Of a stretch of DNA of 64,000 bases, positions 1-8,260 are shown piece after piece. The position numbers were made by a program, and so were the translations under genes. The DNA is from Brevibacillus borstelensis (GTDB taxonomy: Bacteria > Bacillota > Bacilli > Brevibacillales > Brevibacillaceae): assembly GCF_003710865.1 (NCBI RefSeq), contig NZ_RHHO01000023.1, positions 62,001 to 126,000 of the forward strand, in the 5' to 3' direction. The notes below the pieces were generated by a model. It saw nothing but the letters and a program-made list of their open reading frames with translations. It was not told where the DNA came from and ran no database searches. Each line of letters starts with the position of its first letter. Within the stretch, counting starts at the first letter, position 1.

Positions 1-206
1 AGACCGAAAGCAAGGAGACGCTGGACCAGTTTATCCAGACGCTCATCCGGATATGCGAGGAGATTGAGAGTAGCCCGGAGACCGTACAGGAAGCGCCGCA
101 CACAACTGTGGTGAACAGGCTGGATGAGGCGAAGGCAGCCCGCAATCCGATCCTCCGCTATCGGAGAGAGGAAGAAAATGGACGGGAGGGTTCGGTTTTG
201 CGGTAA
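1..206 (+). CDS. gcvPB: Glycine dehydrogenase (decarboxylating) subunit 2, 3' end only
   Basis: Only the last 67 codons lie in the window; the frame is open from base 3 to a TAA at 204-206. The translation contains [10 protein letters not shown] and [16 protein letters not shown], which match the conserved C-terminus of the PLP-dependent P-protein subunit 2 of the glycine cleavage system. In the family this subunit, with GcvPA, decarboxylates glycine and passes the aminomethyl group to lipoyl GcvH in the cytoplasm. The tail after the usual end is slightly extended ([12 protein letters not shown]). The rest of the gene and its gcvT-gcvPA partners would lie upstream of the window. Assignment rests on recognising the C-terminal motif. 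Confidence 0.85.
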   Translation, partial: TESKETLDQFIQTLIRICEEIESSPETVQEAPHTTVVNRLDEAKAARNPILRYRREEENGREGSVLR

Positions 207-351
207 AAGGCGACGAGGCTGCAAGCCAAAGGCGTGATGGAATCGAGGAAACAGAAACATAGCGTTATGGCAGAAGAAAGAACCATAACGTCATGCTCGG
301 AGAAGAAGCAAAAGACGTGCTCGGAAAGGCAAGCGATATGCTAGGAAAAGC

Positions 352-390
352 AAACAGTGCGAAGGCAATTAAGCTTCGCACTGTTTCTTC
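352..390 (+). terminator. Rho-independent terminator after gcvPB
   Basis: A 13-bp perfect stem (AAACAGTGCGAAG at 352-364 against CTTCGCACTGTTT at 374-386) is followed by a short T/C run. It lies 146 bases after the gcvPB stop and before the promoter region of the MFS gene, so it separates the two transcripts. Confidence 0.75.
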
Positions 391-424
391 CTTATGTGAT
401 TGAGGAAGGTCGAAAGAAAACACA

Positions 425-453
425 TTGACAACAGATAGTATAGTGTCTAAACT
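425..453 (+). promoter_or_regulatory. Candidate promoter P1 of the MFS/MarR locus overlapping operator-like site 1
   Basis: TTGACA at 425-430 and TAAACT at 448-453 are separated by 17 bases. The -10 region overlaps the 13-mer TATAGTGTCTAAA (439-451), which is the reverse complement of TTTAGACACTATA. The same pattern recurs at 544-556 and 2050-2062. Confidence 0.55.
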
Positions 454-531
454 AATGAATAGAAAAATTTGGCATATCCCTGGCGACAACAAACAATATG
501 GATGAGGAGAGAATGGTCCAGGAATATTTTT

Positions 532-558
532 TTGCATAATTTGTTTAGTATCTATACT
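532..558 (+). promoter_or_regulatory. Candidate promoter P2 of the MFS gene overlapping operator-like site 2
   Basis: TATACT (553-558) preceded by a TTGCAT-like box (532-537) forms a weak promoter directly before the MFS reading frame. The 13-mer TTTAGTATCTATA at 544-556 covers the -10 box, the usual layout for repression by a MarR protein. Confidence 0.45.
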
Positions 559-584
559 GTATGGTAGGTCGGTGAAACGGCGAA

Positions 585-2020
585 ATGAAAACGGAAATAA
601 TCAAGAAAAAAGAAGGCTCAAGCCGAAACCTTTTTTACATGCTTATGGCCATTTGTCTCGGAGCATTCGTGTCACATTTCACAGCAGGGATCGTCAACGT
701 GTCGCTCCCTCGTTTGACGGAAACCTTCCATGCGGGAATTGGCACTGTTCAGTGGATCACGACCGGGTATTTGCTGGCTGTCGCTTCGCTTTTGCCCGTG
801 ATGGGAAAGCTTGGCGACCGCTATGGCCAACGCCGCATTCATAATCTCGGCTATGTTTGCTTTACGATAAGCTCGGTTTTGATCGCCTTTTCGCCGAATG
901 TGGCCATCCTGCTGCTGCTGAGAGTGTTGCAAGCGGCCGGAGCTTCGATGTTCCAGGCGACAAATATCGCGTTGATCACTATGTATATGCCAAAGGAGCG
1001 GAGAGGCCGCTCGCTCGGAATTGTCAGTACGGCTGTAGCGCTTGGAGGGATGAGCGGTCCCATTGCGGGAGGCATGATCGCTCAATGGCTGAGCTGGCAG
1101 TGGCTGTTCCTGATTCACGTTCCCATTATCCTCTTTGCGACTTGGCTTGCCTTTCGCAGCATTCCGAACCAGGAACCGGAGAGAAAGCCGGGCACTTTTG
1201 ACGGCATGGGGGCGGTTCTCTTTACCGCCGTCATCGGCATCGTCATCTTGGGCGTAACCCAGGGCCAGGTGTGGGGCTGAGGATCGCTGGGGCTTGTTTC
1301 GTTATTTGCCGCAGCTCTTGCCGCGCTGGTACTTCTGCTCTGGTGGGAGAAAAGGCAGGCTCACCCGTTTTTGCCCCTGCCGGTATTCAAAAACGCTGCT
1401 GTGACATCCGGCCTGTTCATCACGGGAAGCTCTTTTTTGCTCGCCAACACGATTTTGGTCGTCTTGCCGTTTTACTTGACCGGGTTGGTTGGAATCGTTC
1501 CTCTTGAAGTGGGGTACATCATGGCCGCTTATCCTCTCATACTTGCGGCTGCAGGGCCGTTTGCGGGGGCACTCTCGGATCGGTACGGCTCCCGGCTGTT
1601 CCAGTTTCTCGGCTTATGCGGCATGGGCGGAGGTTCTTTGATCCTGACGCTGTGGCTGGAGCAGCTGTCCATGCTGGAGATTGTCCTGACGCTTGCGTTG
1701 ACAGGCTTTGGCATGGGGCTGGTAACGTCCCCGAACAACAGCTTCATTATGAAAAATGTCGCTTCCCACTACGTGGGTACGATTGGCGGAATGGTTGCCC
1801 TGATGCGAAATGTCGGGATGGTTTTCGGTGCGGCACTGGGCCTCGGGTTCATGAATGGAGTGTCCTTCGATGAAAAAGCACAGGCGATGGGTGCATTTAC
1901 AAGCGTGTTCGGAATCAACGTCGTATTTTTGTTTTGAGCATTGCGGTATTTGGATACGGCTTATTTTTGGACCGGAAAACCAAGGGAAGCCAAAAGCAAG
2001 AGACAAACCATTCTGTTTGA
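585..2020 (+). pseudogene. Broken MFS drug exporter (DHA2-like, 14 helices)
   Basis: The region encodes an MFS multidrug exporter of about 478 residues, the family's usual size. It shows the motif-A-like GKLGDRYGQRR loop, a QWITTGYLL segment and about 14 hydrophobic stretches. Two lesions interrupt it. The first is an in-frame TGA at 1278-1280, after which the same frame continues as GSLGLVSLF, so a Trp or similar codon probably became a stop. The second is a one-base deletion near 1931-1937 in a T run. Inserting one T restores the last helix as FLSIAVFGYGLFLDRKTKG, ending with TGA at 2018-2020. The start at 585 has only a weak ribosome site. It sits in front of a MarR gene, which suggests a repressor-exporter pair whose exporter has decayed. 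Sequencing error is an alternative for either lesion, less likely for both. Confidence 0.8.
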
Positions 2021-2049
2021 CCCAAAACGGGCGCCTTGACACGGAATGG

Positions 2050-2062
2050 TTTAGAAACTAAA
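2050..2062. promoter_or_regulatory. Operator-like inverted repeat before the MarR gene (site 3)
   Basis: TTTAGAAACTAAA is a perfect inverted repeat (TTTAG, 3-base centre, CTAAA) ending two bases before the MarR start codon. It matches the two sites that cover the promoters at 439-451 and 544-556, giving the shared pattern TTTAGnnnCTAwA. It is probably where the MarR protein binds to control its own locus. Confidence 0.55.
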
Positions 2063-2064
2063 GT

Positions 2065-2526
2065 ATGGGTATGAGAGAACAGCAAATTTTCCCACCCGAA
2101 AAAATGAATACAGGCAGTCAAAAACTGGGGCGCGTCATTTTGCAGCTTCAACGACTGGAGCGGCAGCCTCGAACGTTTGGGGAAGCGGGCGTGCTGACGC
2201 CGAGCGAAATTCATACAATCGACGCCATCGGCTGTGAGGGCGGCATCCTAATGAGTGCGCTTGCGTCCCGCCTCGGTGTGACAAAAGGTGCCGTGACCCA
2301 GCTCGTGACGCGCCTGGAAGCCAAGGCGCTGGTTACAAGGACGACACACCCGACAGATTCCAGAGCGGTGATGGTCTCGCTGACGGAAAAAGGGAAAGTG
2401 GCATATCGCATCCATGAGGAAATGCATCATGAATTTTATCAACAGCTTCGCCTGCAATTGGATCCTGACGAGATTGCCGTATTTGAAAAATGTTTAGATA
2501 AATTGAGTGAGCTGCTGCGTGACTAG
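2065..2526 (+). CDS. MarR-family transcriptional regulator
   Basis: This is a 153-residue winged-helix protein. The DNA-binding core is MSALASRLGVTKGAVTQLVTRLEAKALVTR followed by the wing TTHPTDSRAVMVSLTEKGK (roughly residues 55-115), with helices for dimerisation at both ends. MarR proteins bind short palindromes as dimers and lose affinity when bound to small phenolic or drug ligands. The start at 2065 lacks a good Shine-Dalgarno sequence; ATG at 2071 or 2104 is possible. It lies downstream of the broken MFS gene and carries the shared operator-like palindrome immediately upstream, so autorepression and control of the exporter are likely. The ligand is unknown. Confidence 0.88.
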   Translation: MGMREQQIFPPEKMNTGSQKLGRVILQLQRLERQPRTFGEAGVLTPSEIHTIDAIGCEGGILMSALASRLGVTKGAVTQLVTRLEAKALVTRTTHPTDSRAVMVSLTEKGKVAYRIHEEMHHEFYQQLRLQLDPDEIAVFEKCLDKLSELLRD

Positions 2527-2554
2527 TTCTGCATTAGGCAAAGGGGAAACCGTT

Positions 2555-3076
2555 ATGAGACAGATTGAAGTCCTGCCCTATGACGAAGAGTGGGCGGCAT
2601 TGTTTGAAAAAGAGAAGGAGCTTTTGCAGGGCATATTCTCCGAAGAACTGGTCGCGATCCATCACATCGGCAGCACTTCGATCAGAGGAATGAAGGCAAA
2701 GCCGATCATTGACATCATGCCGGTCGTAAAAGACATTGAGCGGATCCATCTGTATAACGACTCCATGCGAATGGCCGGATATGAGCCCAAAGGGGAGAAC
2801 GGGTTGCCTGGCCGCCGCTACTTTCAAAAAGGAGGCGACCAGCGAACACACCACGTCCATATGTACCAGCAAGGCCATCCCGATATCCACAGGCATCTTG
2901 CCTTCCGCGATTACGTAAGCAGCCACCCCGATGCAATGGCTGCTTATGCGAGCCTCAAGGAAGAGCTTGCCAAAAAATTCCGCTATGACAGCCAGGCGTA
3001 CGCAGACGGCAAAAGCGGACTTGTGCGACAGATCGATGAGGCAGCTCTCGCTTGGTATCTAAACAGAACAAGTTAG
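2555..3076 (+). CDS. GrpB/UPF0157 family protein
   Basis: The protein has 173 residues with the family landmarks EVLPYDEEWAALFEKE near the N-terminus, IHHIGSTSIRGMKAKPIIDI around residues 35-55, and THHVHMYQ near residue 107. GrpB proteins share the nucleotidyltransferase fold, and the IGSTSI...KPIID signature resembles its GS..D active-site pattern; the substrate is not established. AAGGGG about nine bases before ATG 2555 supports this start. A longer in-frame start at 2507 would overlap the MarR gene and lacks a ribosome site. It follows the MarR gene in the same direction with a short gap, so it may be co-transcribed. Confidence 0.85.
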   Translation: MRQIEVLPYDEEWAALFEKEKELLQGIFSEELVAIHHIGSTSIRGMKAKPIIDIMPVVKDIERIHLYNDSMRMAGYEPKGENGLPGRRYFQKGGDQRTHHVHMYQQGHPDIHRHLAFRDYVSSHPDAMAAYASLKEELAKKFRYDSQAYADGKSGLVRQIDEAALAWYLNRTS

Positions 3077-3153
3077 GGTGGTGGTATTTTGCTGAGGCAA
3101 CCCAATGAGAACCCAGTCGGTCCCGTCTCTCCATCCATCCATGAACCGATCAC

Positions 3154-3651
3154 TTATTCGAGAAGCAATTGATAAAACGCCACATCGTGGTATTCCCCGA
3201 ATTTGTACCCCACCTGACGAAAAACCCCCACTGGCTGAAACCCAAACTTGACGTGAAGCTGAGCGCTGGATTCATTGCCTCCGGTGATTCCGGCGACCAG
3301 CGCGTGGTAGCCAAGTTCTTTCGCCGCCGCGATAAGCTTTGTCATCAACAGCCCTCCGATTCCCTTTCCATGATGATCATGATGAACGTAGACAGAAGAT
3401 TCCGCTGTCTGGTTGTACGCGGGCTTCTCCCGAAACGTGCCAAGCGACGCATATCCTACTACCGATCCGTTTTCTACTGCCACCAGCAAGGGGTGCTGCT
3501 CGTCGTATTTTTGGAACCATTTCTTTCGCTGCTCGAGCGTCTGTTCCACCAGGTCGAACGTGGCAGGAGAAGTCCGTACGACGTGATTGTATATTTCCAA
3601 TAGGACGGGCAAGTCGTGTTCGGTTGCTTTTCTTACGGTAATAGAAGACAT
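3154..3651 (-). CDS. GNAT acetyltransferase, phosphinothricin acetyltransferase-like
   Basis: The protein is 165 residues. It begins ITVRKATEHDLPVLLEIYNHVV, has SSVYVHHDHHGKGIGGLLM as the acetyl-CoA pyrophosphate loop (R/Q-x-x-G-x-G/A type) near residue 95, and ends with the family pattern FGFQPVGVFRQVGYKFGEYHDVAFYQ. This C-terminal pattern is typical of the PAT/YwnH branch, which acetylates small amines such as phosphinothricin or methionine sulfone derivatives. The substrate here is not determined. The start is ATG 3651 because AGGTGGTG lies seven bases upstream; an in-frame ATG at 3681 has no such site. It is a single-gene unit transcribed against its neighbours. Confidence 0.85.
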   Translation of the reverse strand: MSSITVRKATEHDLPVLLEIYNHVVRTSPATFDLVEQTLEQRKKWFQKYDEQHPLLVAVENGSVVGYASLGTFREKPAYNQTAESSVYVHHDHHGKGIGGLLMTKLIAAAKELGYHALVAGITGGNESSAQLHVKFGFQPVGVFRQVGYKFGEYHDVAFYQLLLE

Positions 3652-3800
3652 GCTGTTCACCACCTGACGAATTTGAGTCAATTATATGTCAGGTTTTCTT
3701 ACATGAACAAGAGAAAAGTTTCCTAAGCTTTGGACTTCCCAGATTCAGGGACAAAAAATGGTGCCGTTTTAAAGGGGATTGCTAATGATTGGAGAATAAC

Positions 3801-3823
3801 ATACTTATTGATTTAATAAGTAT
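3801..3823. repeat. Perfect 9-bp inverted repeat
   Basis: ATACTTATT (3801-3809) and AATAAGTAT (3815-3823) are separated by GATTT. It lies between two minus-strand genes, downstream of the VOC gene and upstream of the GNAT gene. It could be an operator or a weak hairpin; no T tract follows, so termination is unlikely. Confidence 0.4.
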
Positions 3824-3878
3824 ATAGAACGCCTGCCTTAAATCGGCAGACTCCTCGCCCATAGTTTGCTTGCTGCCG

Positions 3879-4229
3879 TTATTTATACTGAATCAACCCG
3901 ATTCCCAAGCCAACAGGGTCTGCCAGATAAGCCAGGTAAAACTCGTCGAACTCCATTTTATCCCGGACTATTTTGGCTCCGCTCTCTACCGCCTTGGCCA
4001 GTGTATCGTCCAGCGAGTCCACCTCGATGACAACCCGTGTCCCGTGCGGATAATCGCTTGGACCGAGTGCAATGCCGCCATGAATTCCGGGCTTGGTATC
4101 GGAGCCAGTCGTGACTTCGCGATAGTCCCAGTGAGGTTCTGCAATTTTCCAATCAAATACGGATGAATAGAACGCTGCTGCTTTTTCAGGGTCTTGGCTG
4201 TTGAATTCAAACAAAACGACTCGTGCCAT
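3879..4229 (-). CDS. VOC (glyoxalase/bleomycin-resistance fold) family protein
   Basis: A single 116-residue VOC module: ARVVLFEFNSQDPEKAAAFYSSVFDWKI at the start, HGGIALG in the middle and FYLAYLADPVGLGIGLIQY at the end. VOC proteins are beta-alpha-beta-beta-beta metal enzymes or drug binders. The typical C-terminal metal-ligand Glu is replaced by Gly/Ile here, so it may not be catalytic. The start was placed at ATG 4229 because GGGAGG lies seven bases before it; the open frame extends further upstream without a usable site. It is divergent from the next VOC gene, from which it is separated by 169 bases. Confidence 0.78.
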   Translation of the reverse strand: MARVVLFEFNSQDPEKAAAFYSSVFDWKIAEPHWDYREVTTGSDTKPGIHGGIALGPSDYPHGTRVVIEVDSLDDTLAKAVESGAKIVRDKMEFDEFYLAYLADPVGLGIGLIQYK

Positions 4230-4398
4230 TCGTGCGCCTCCCATAGTTTGACAAGTTGTCAGAGTATTCTTCAAATCCATTGCAATTCCTTCTTGGAGAT
4301 AGGGGCTTTTTTTCTCGGGGTGGTGAGTTGTCCGCCCGAATAGTCGAAAGCTGTCCGCTCGCGTAGTCAGTGAGTGAAGTTTCATGGAGGAGGATATT

Positions 4399-5064
4399 AT
4401 GAATTTTCATGTGCTTTCAGTCGTGACCAGCAAGCTTTCAGACATGAAGAGGTTTTATACCGAAGTGCTCAGGCTTCCATTAACGTCGGAAGACTCCGCA
4501 TCGTTTACAGTAAAGGCGGGCAGCTCGCTCCTGCGTTTTTCCGAGTCGGCGGAGCCCGCTTTCTATCATTATGCGTTTGCGATTGCCAAGCCGCATTTTG
4601 AAGCGTGCCTTCAACGAATAAAAAAGCACCAAGGCTTGCTGCGAGACCGGGATGGAGAGGAACGGATGACTTCAGTGATCCGGAAAGGAAGCCAGATATA
4701 TTTCGAAGACCCGGAAGGAAATATTGTAGAAGTGCTTTCCTTTGAGGAAGAGGGAGCCGAAGGAGGGTGGCTGCGCGTTCAGGAGATTGGAATGCCGGTC
4801 CCGGATGTAGCTGCCTTCGCCGAGAAGCTTTCCGTTTTGGGCAGCGAATTTGAAGCGGAAAGCGATACATTTCGCTTTTTCGGTGATCGGCGTGGGGTAT
4901 TGGTGCTCGTAAAGCAAGGACGTTCCTGGTTTCCGACCAACCGTCCGGCCGCGATTCATCCGATCATCGTGGAGGTGGAGCAAAGGAGCGGAGAAAGTGA
5001 AGGAGAAAGAGGTCTATTCACCATCGAGCAACCCGAGCTTGGGTATACGATTACGGTACGCTAA
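4399..5064 (+). CDS. VOC family protein with two modules
   Basis: The protein has 221 residues. The first half (MNFHVLSVVTSKLSDMKRFY, YHYAFAIAK, IYFEDPEGNIVEVLSF) is a full VOC module. The second half (IGMPVPDVAAFAEKLSVLG, FRFFGDRRGVLVLVK) resembles a degenerate second module ending in a beta strand. The FEDPEGNIVE motif keeps the metal-ligand Glu of dioxygenase or glyoxalase relatives. GGAGGAGG directly before ATG 4399 fixes the start. The gene stands alone. Substrate unknown. Confidence 0.78.
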   Translation: MNFHVLSVVTSKLSDMKRFYTEVLRLPLTSEDSASFTVKAGSSLLRFSESAEPAFYHYAFAIAKPHFEACLQRIKKHQGLLRDRDGEERMTSVIRKGSQIYFEDPEGNIVEVLSFEEEGAEGGWLRVQEIGMPVPDVAAFAEKLSVLGSEFEAESDTFRFFGDRRGVLVLVKQGRSWFPTNRPAAIHPIIVEVEQRSGESEGERGLFTIEQPELGYTITVR

Positions 5065-5164
5065 GCTAATCTAAGCGGATTCTATTTGCGGAGAAGCGAT
5101 CCGATCAACAGCATACCCGCACCCGGAACTTGTGCCGGGAGAGGTGATCCATTTGCATTTCCAA

Positions 5165-5428
5165 TCATTGCCTGCTATGGATCGCTTTTTGCGCCTTATG
5201 CTCATCCTCCGGACGGACAAAAATTTCATAGGTAGTGGTGCGGTCGGTACGGGGGAACATTACACTAGAAGTATCCAAACCCAAATGATTGATGTCATTT
5301 GGCGATTTTGTCCGGTAGCTGATGCCGTGAGCCTGCAATTTTGCCGCGGCTTTGGCATACGCTTCGGTGCCGACCGCTATATGCACCAGGCACTTGTGTC
5401 GAGAAAAAAACCTGGAAAACAGACCCAT
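5165..5428 (-). CDS. Hypothetical small protein (87 aa)
   Basis: The 87-residue product starts MGLFSRFFSRHKCLVHIAVG and has alternating strands and helices: HIAVGTEAYAKAAAKLQAHGISYRTK, then TTTYEIFVRPEDEHKAQKAI. This ferredoxin-like beta-alpha-beta pattern resembles small DUF2007-type signal-transducing domains, but I cannot assign it. A GGGGG stretch lies about seven bases before the ATG. It is convergent with the VOC gene and divergent from the next small membrane gene. No signal peptide is visible. Confidence 0.6.
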   Translation of the reverse strand: MGLFSRFFSRHKCLVHIAVGTEAYAKAAAKLQAHGISYRTKSPNDINHLGLDTSSVMFPRTDRTTTYEIFVRPEDEHKAQKAIHSRQ

Positions 5429-5516
5429 TCATAAATGCCCCCAATCCCTTTATTTTCCAAAAGCGAAGCCGTATACTTATATCAATGATTTTAGCTGAAG
5501 AGAGGGAAGCCTACCA

Positions 5517-5735
5517 ATGAAGTCTTTTTTGCTGATCGGTTGGTTGATACTGCTTGCAGGGGCAATTCTTTCGCGCGTCAATCCCAGGTTCAGAAGCATC
5601 CGGTTAATCGGGGACGGTGCCTTTCCGTTTCTTTTGTACATCACTGCCCCTGATTTGTGGCCGCTCTGTCTGGGCCTGTTTTTCCTCCTGTACGCCGCGG
5701 AAATCTTTCGAATGTATCGAGAGCAGAGGAATTGA
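5517..5735 (+). CDS. Small two-helix membrane protein (72 aa)
   Basis: The 72-residue product has two hydrophobic segments (FLLIGWLILLAGAIL and LLYITAPDLWPLCLGLFFLLY) joined by a basic loop (RVNPRFRSIRLIG). It ends in a charged tail (EIFRMYREQRN). GAGAGGGAAG lies nine bases before ATG 5517. Function is unknown. It is convergent with the DUF3899 gene. Confidence 0.6.
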   Translation: MKSFLLIGWLILLAGAILSRVNPRFRSIRLIGDGAFPFLLYITAPDLWPLCLGLFFLLYAAEIFRMYREQRN

Positions 5736-5854
5736 TCCTCCTTGCGTCTCTGTCCAGCCTTCGCTGTCAGATTTTCCTGTCTTCCGGAATTGGTCCTGAT
5801 TGTATTCGTCGTATCTCCTGTTTGAAAATATTCCAAATGAGCAAGATAGATCTC

Positions 5855-6271
5855 CTATTTTATGAAAAGAAGCGAAAAAATAAAACTGACCGCAAAATAG
5901 CCGGCTCCCGCCCAAAAAAACGGACCGTGGGGGATCAGTCGCGGCTGAAACGACACGTCGTCCTGTCCGGTTAGCTCATACATCCCTTCGTTCTGCCCGC
6001 CTTCGACCTTACTAATGTATGATTCCTGCCTCCGCCAAGAAGCAAAAAAACGCTTGCAACTGATCCAGAAGGCGGTAAAAAATTGCCCCTGGATGACGAA
6101 AAGCACGCCCCATGCCATCAGCAGCAGAAGAGAAGCGTAGCAGAGGCCGTCTGCGAATCCGCCAAGCGACAGCGGGGAGGGAGAGAAAAAGCCAAATGCC
6201 AGAGCAAAGAGGGGAGGACCTGCAATCAGCGACGCCATTTGCCATCCGGAAGACCAATTTGCAGTCGACAT
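5855..6271 (-). CDS. DUF3899 domain membrane protein
   Basis: This is a 138-residue protein with about four parts: a first helix around residues 10-30, a second (FADGLCYASLLLLMAWGVLFVI) around 45-65, a cytoplasmic basic stretch (CKRFFASWRRQESYISK), and a C-terminal helix (FFWAGAGYFAVSFIFSLLFIK). This arrangement is that of the DUF3899 family, whose role is unknown. ATG 6271 is preceded by AAGGAG at eight bases; a longer in-frame start has no such signal. It is divergent from oppA, sharing the intergenic promoter region. Confidence 0.75.
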   Translation of the reverse strand: MSTANWSSGWQMASLIAGPPLFALAFGFFSPSPLSLGGFADGLCYASLLLLMAWGVLFVIQGQFFTAFWISCKRFFASWRRQESYISKVEGGQNEGMYELTGQDDVSFQPRLIPHGPFFWAGAGYFAVSFIFSLLFIK

Positions 6272-6355
6272 GCGATCTCTCCTTATAAAAAAAGATGTAG
6301 GCAAGCTGAATAGATTCAGCGCATGTAAAATATTACTGTATTTTCTGAAAATAAC

Positions 6356-6385
6356 TTGACTGACAATTCTAAAAAGTTGTATTTT
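6356..6385 (+). promoter_or_regulatory. Candidate promoter of the opp operon
   Basis: TTGACT (6356-6361) and TATTTT (6380-6385) are spaced by 18 bases, in an AT-rich stretch 61 bases before the oppA start codon. Confidence 0.5.
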
Positions 6386-6445
6386 ATCTCTAGTATATCC
6401 TACCAAAAGATGGAACGTCCATCAAATCGAACAATGGGGGGCACT

Positions 6446-8116
6446 ATGAGACGAAAAAAGAAAGGCTTATCCTTAGTCATCGCGTTGTTGATGGCGTTTA
6501 CTGTGGCCGGATGCAATTTCAACTCCGAACAGACAAATACGCAGACACCGGCGCCAAATAACGGCAATCAAACCGCTGAGCCAACCGCGGGGAAAAAGGT
6601 ACTGCGGATTTATGACTCGGACGAGATCCCGACGCTGGATACCGCTCAAGTACACGAAGATGTCTCGTTCGCGGTCGTGAACAACACGATGGAGGGCTTG
6701 TATCGCAGAGACGCGAACAGCCAGCCGTATTTGGCGATGGCGGAGAAGCACGATATGTCCCCGGACGGTCTGGTACATACCTTCAAGATTCGCGAAAATG
6801 CCAAATGGAACAATGGCGAGCCGGTAACCGCACATGACTTTGAGTTCGCCTGGAAAAAGGTATTTCAGGCGGCCGGCCACTACAGCTTTATGTTCGAGAC
6901 AGCAGCGGTCCTCAATTCTACTGCGATTCTCAAAGGAGAAAAGAAGCCGGAGGATCTCGGTGTAAAGGCATTGGATGACCGCACGCTGGAAGTCAAGCTG
7001 GAGTACCCCAACCCGCTGTTGAATCAGCTTCTTTCCTTCCCGACATTCTTCCCGCAGAAGAAGGAGTTCGTCGAGAGCAAAAAGGAGAAATACGGCCTGG
7101 AATTCGACACGGTGCTGTACAACGGCCCCTTCATGCTGACGGAATGGAAGCACGATCAGGGCTGGAAGTACGAGAAAAACCCGAACTATTGGGATAAAGA
7201 CAAGGTCAAGCTGGATCAAATCGACGCCTATGTCGTAAAGGATGTCTCTACGGCATTGACTCTGTATGAATCGGGTCAAATCGACCGGGTGGAGCTGACT
7301 TCTTCCTTCGTGGATCAGTACAGGGACAAAGAGGGCTTCCTGACGATCAAGGACCCGTCTATCCGTTTCTTGCGCTTCAATCATACGCATCCTGCACTGG
7401 GCAATGTGAACATTCGCCGGGCAATCAACCTGGCCTGGGATAAACAGGGACTCACGGATGTCATTTTAAACGACGGTGCTACCCCGCTATATGGCATGGT
7501 TCCCGGTGGATTCTTCTTCTCGCCCGAAGGAAAGGATTTCCGACAGCTCAATGGCGATATCAACAAAGGGACGGTAGAGCAGGCACAGGAATTCTGGAAA
7601 AAAGGATTGCAGGAAACAGGGCTGAGCGAAGTGAAGGTAGCGCTTAACCTTGCCGATACAGATACGCAGAAAAAAGTGGGCGAATACTTAAAGAACCAAC
7701 TGGAGAAAAATCTCCCCGGCTTTACGCTTGAGCTGAAATCAGTACCGACCAACCAACGGCTTGAGCTCGAAAAGGCGGTCAATTACGACATCTCGCTTTC
7801 AAGCTGGGGACCGGACTACAGCGATCCGATGACCTACATTGACATGTGGGTGACAGGCGGCTCAGCCAACCGGATGAAATACTCAAATGCAAAGTACGAC
7901 GAAATGGTAAAACAGGCCAAGATGGAGACCGATATGTCCAAGCGCTTCCAGATGATGCTGGAGCTGGAGAAGATGCTGCTTGATCAGGACGTGGCTGTCG
8001 CGCCTGTTTATCAGGAAGGGCTTGCAGTATTGCAGCGGCCGACGGTGAAGGATTACGTCGTTCTGCCAACAGCGCCGAGGTACAACTACATGTGGGTGGA
8101 TATTGCAGGGCAGTAA
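6446..8116 (+). CDS. oppA: Oligopeptide ABC transporter, substrate-binding lipoprotein
   Basis: The 556-residue protein has a lipoprotein signal peptide (MRRKKKGLSLVIALLMAF, then VAGC with Cys23 as lipid anchor), a low-complexity Thr/Pro/Asn linker, and a full SBP_bac_5 domain. Landmarks are LDTAQVHEDVSFAVVNNTMEGLYR, FKIRENAKWNNGEPVTAHDFEFAWKK and LSSWGPDYSDPMTYID. The family binds peptides outside the membrane and hands them to OppBC. GGGGGGC just before ATG 6446 defines the start; an upstream in-frame ATG would place 30 residues before the signal peptide. It is the first gene of oppABCD. The two hairpins after it probably raise its level above the permeases. Confidence 0.93.
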   Translation: MRRKKKGLSLVIALLMAFTVAGCNFNSEQTNTQTPAPNNGNQTAEPTAGKKVLRIYDSDEIPTLDTAQVHEDVSFAVVNNTMEGLYRRDANSQPYLAMAEKHDMSPDGLVHTFKIRENAKWNNGEPVTAHDFEFAWKKVFQAAGHYSFMFETAAVLNSTAILKGEKKPEDLGVKALDDRTLEVKLEYPNPLLNQLLSFPTFFPQKKEFVESKKEKYGLEFDTVLYNGPFMLTEWKHDQGWKYEKNPNYWDKDKVKLDQIDAYVVKDVSTALTLYESGQIDRVELTSSFVDQYRDKEGFLTIKDPSIRFLRFNHTHPALGNVNIRRAINLAWDKQGLTDVILNDGATPLYGMVPGGFFFSPEGKDFRQLNGDINKGTVEQAQEFWKKGLQETGLSEVKVALNLADTDTQKKVGEYLKNQLEKNLPGFTLELKSVPTNQRLELEKAVNYDISLSSWGPDYSDPMTYIDMWVTGGSANRMKYSNAKYDEMVKQAKMETDMSKRFQMMLELEKMLLDQDVAVAPVYQEGLAVLQRPTVKDYVVLPTAPRYNYMWVDIAGQ

Positions 8117-8141
8117 TTGACGGTATCATTATCCAATGACC

Positions 8142-8175
8142 AAAAAAAGAGGATCGCATTTGCGTATCCTCTTTT
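8142..8175 (+). terminator. Hairpin with T run between oppA and oppB
   Basis: AAAAGAGGAT (8145-8154) pairs with ATCCTCTTTT (8166-8175). It has the form of a terminator or 3'-protecting hairpin inside the operon and probably allows partial read-through, so the binding protein is made in excess. Confidence 0.7.
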
Positions 8176-8187
8176 CACCTGTAAATC

Positions 8188-8216
8188 ACGGGAGAGCATA
8201 ACCCTCCCGTTTTCCG
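8188..8216 (+). terminator. Second hairpin between oppA and oppB
   Basis: ACGGGAG (8188-8194) pairs with CTCCCGT (8204-8210) and is followed by TTT and later TTTTTT. It stands 12 bases after the first hairpin, before the oppB ribosome site. Confidence 0.5.
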
Positions 8217-8260
8217 ATTTTTTGCGAAGCGGACAGCCAGACTGAAGATGGGGTGAACAA

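Noticed and set aside
6473-7390. 305-codon minus-strand open frame opposite oppA
   Set aside because: It lies entirely antisense to a well-supported gene, shows no family motifs and has no ribosome site.
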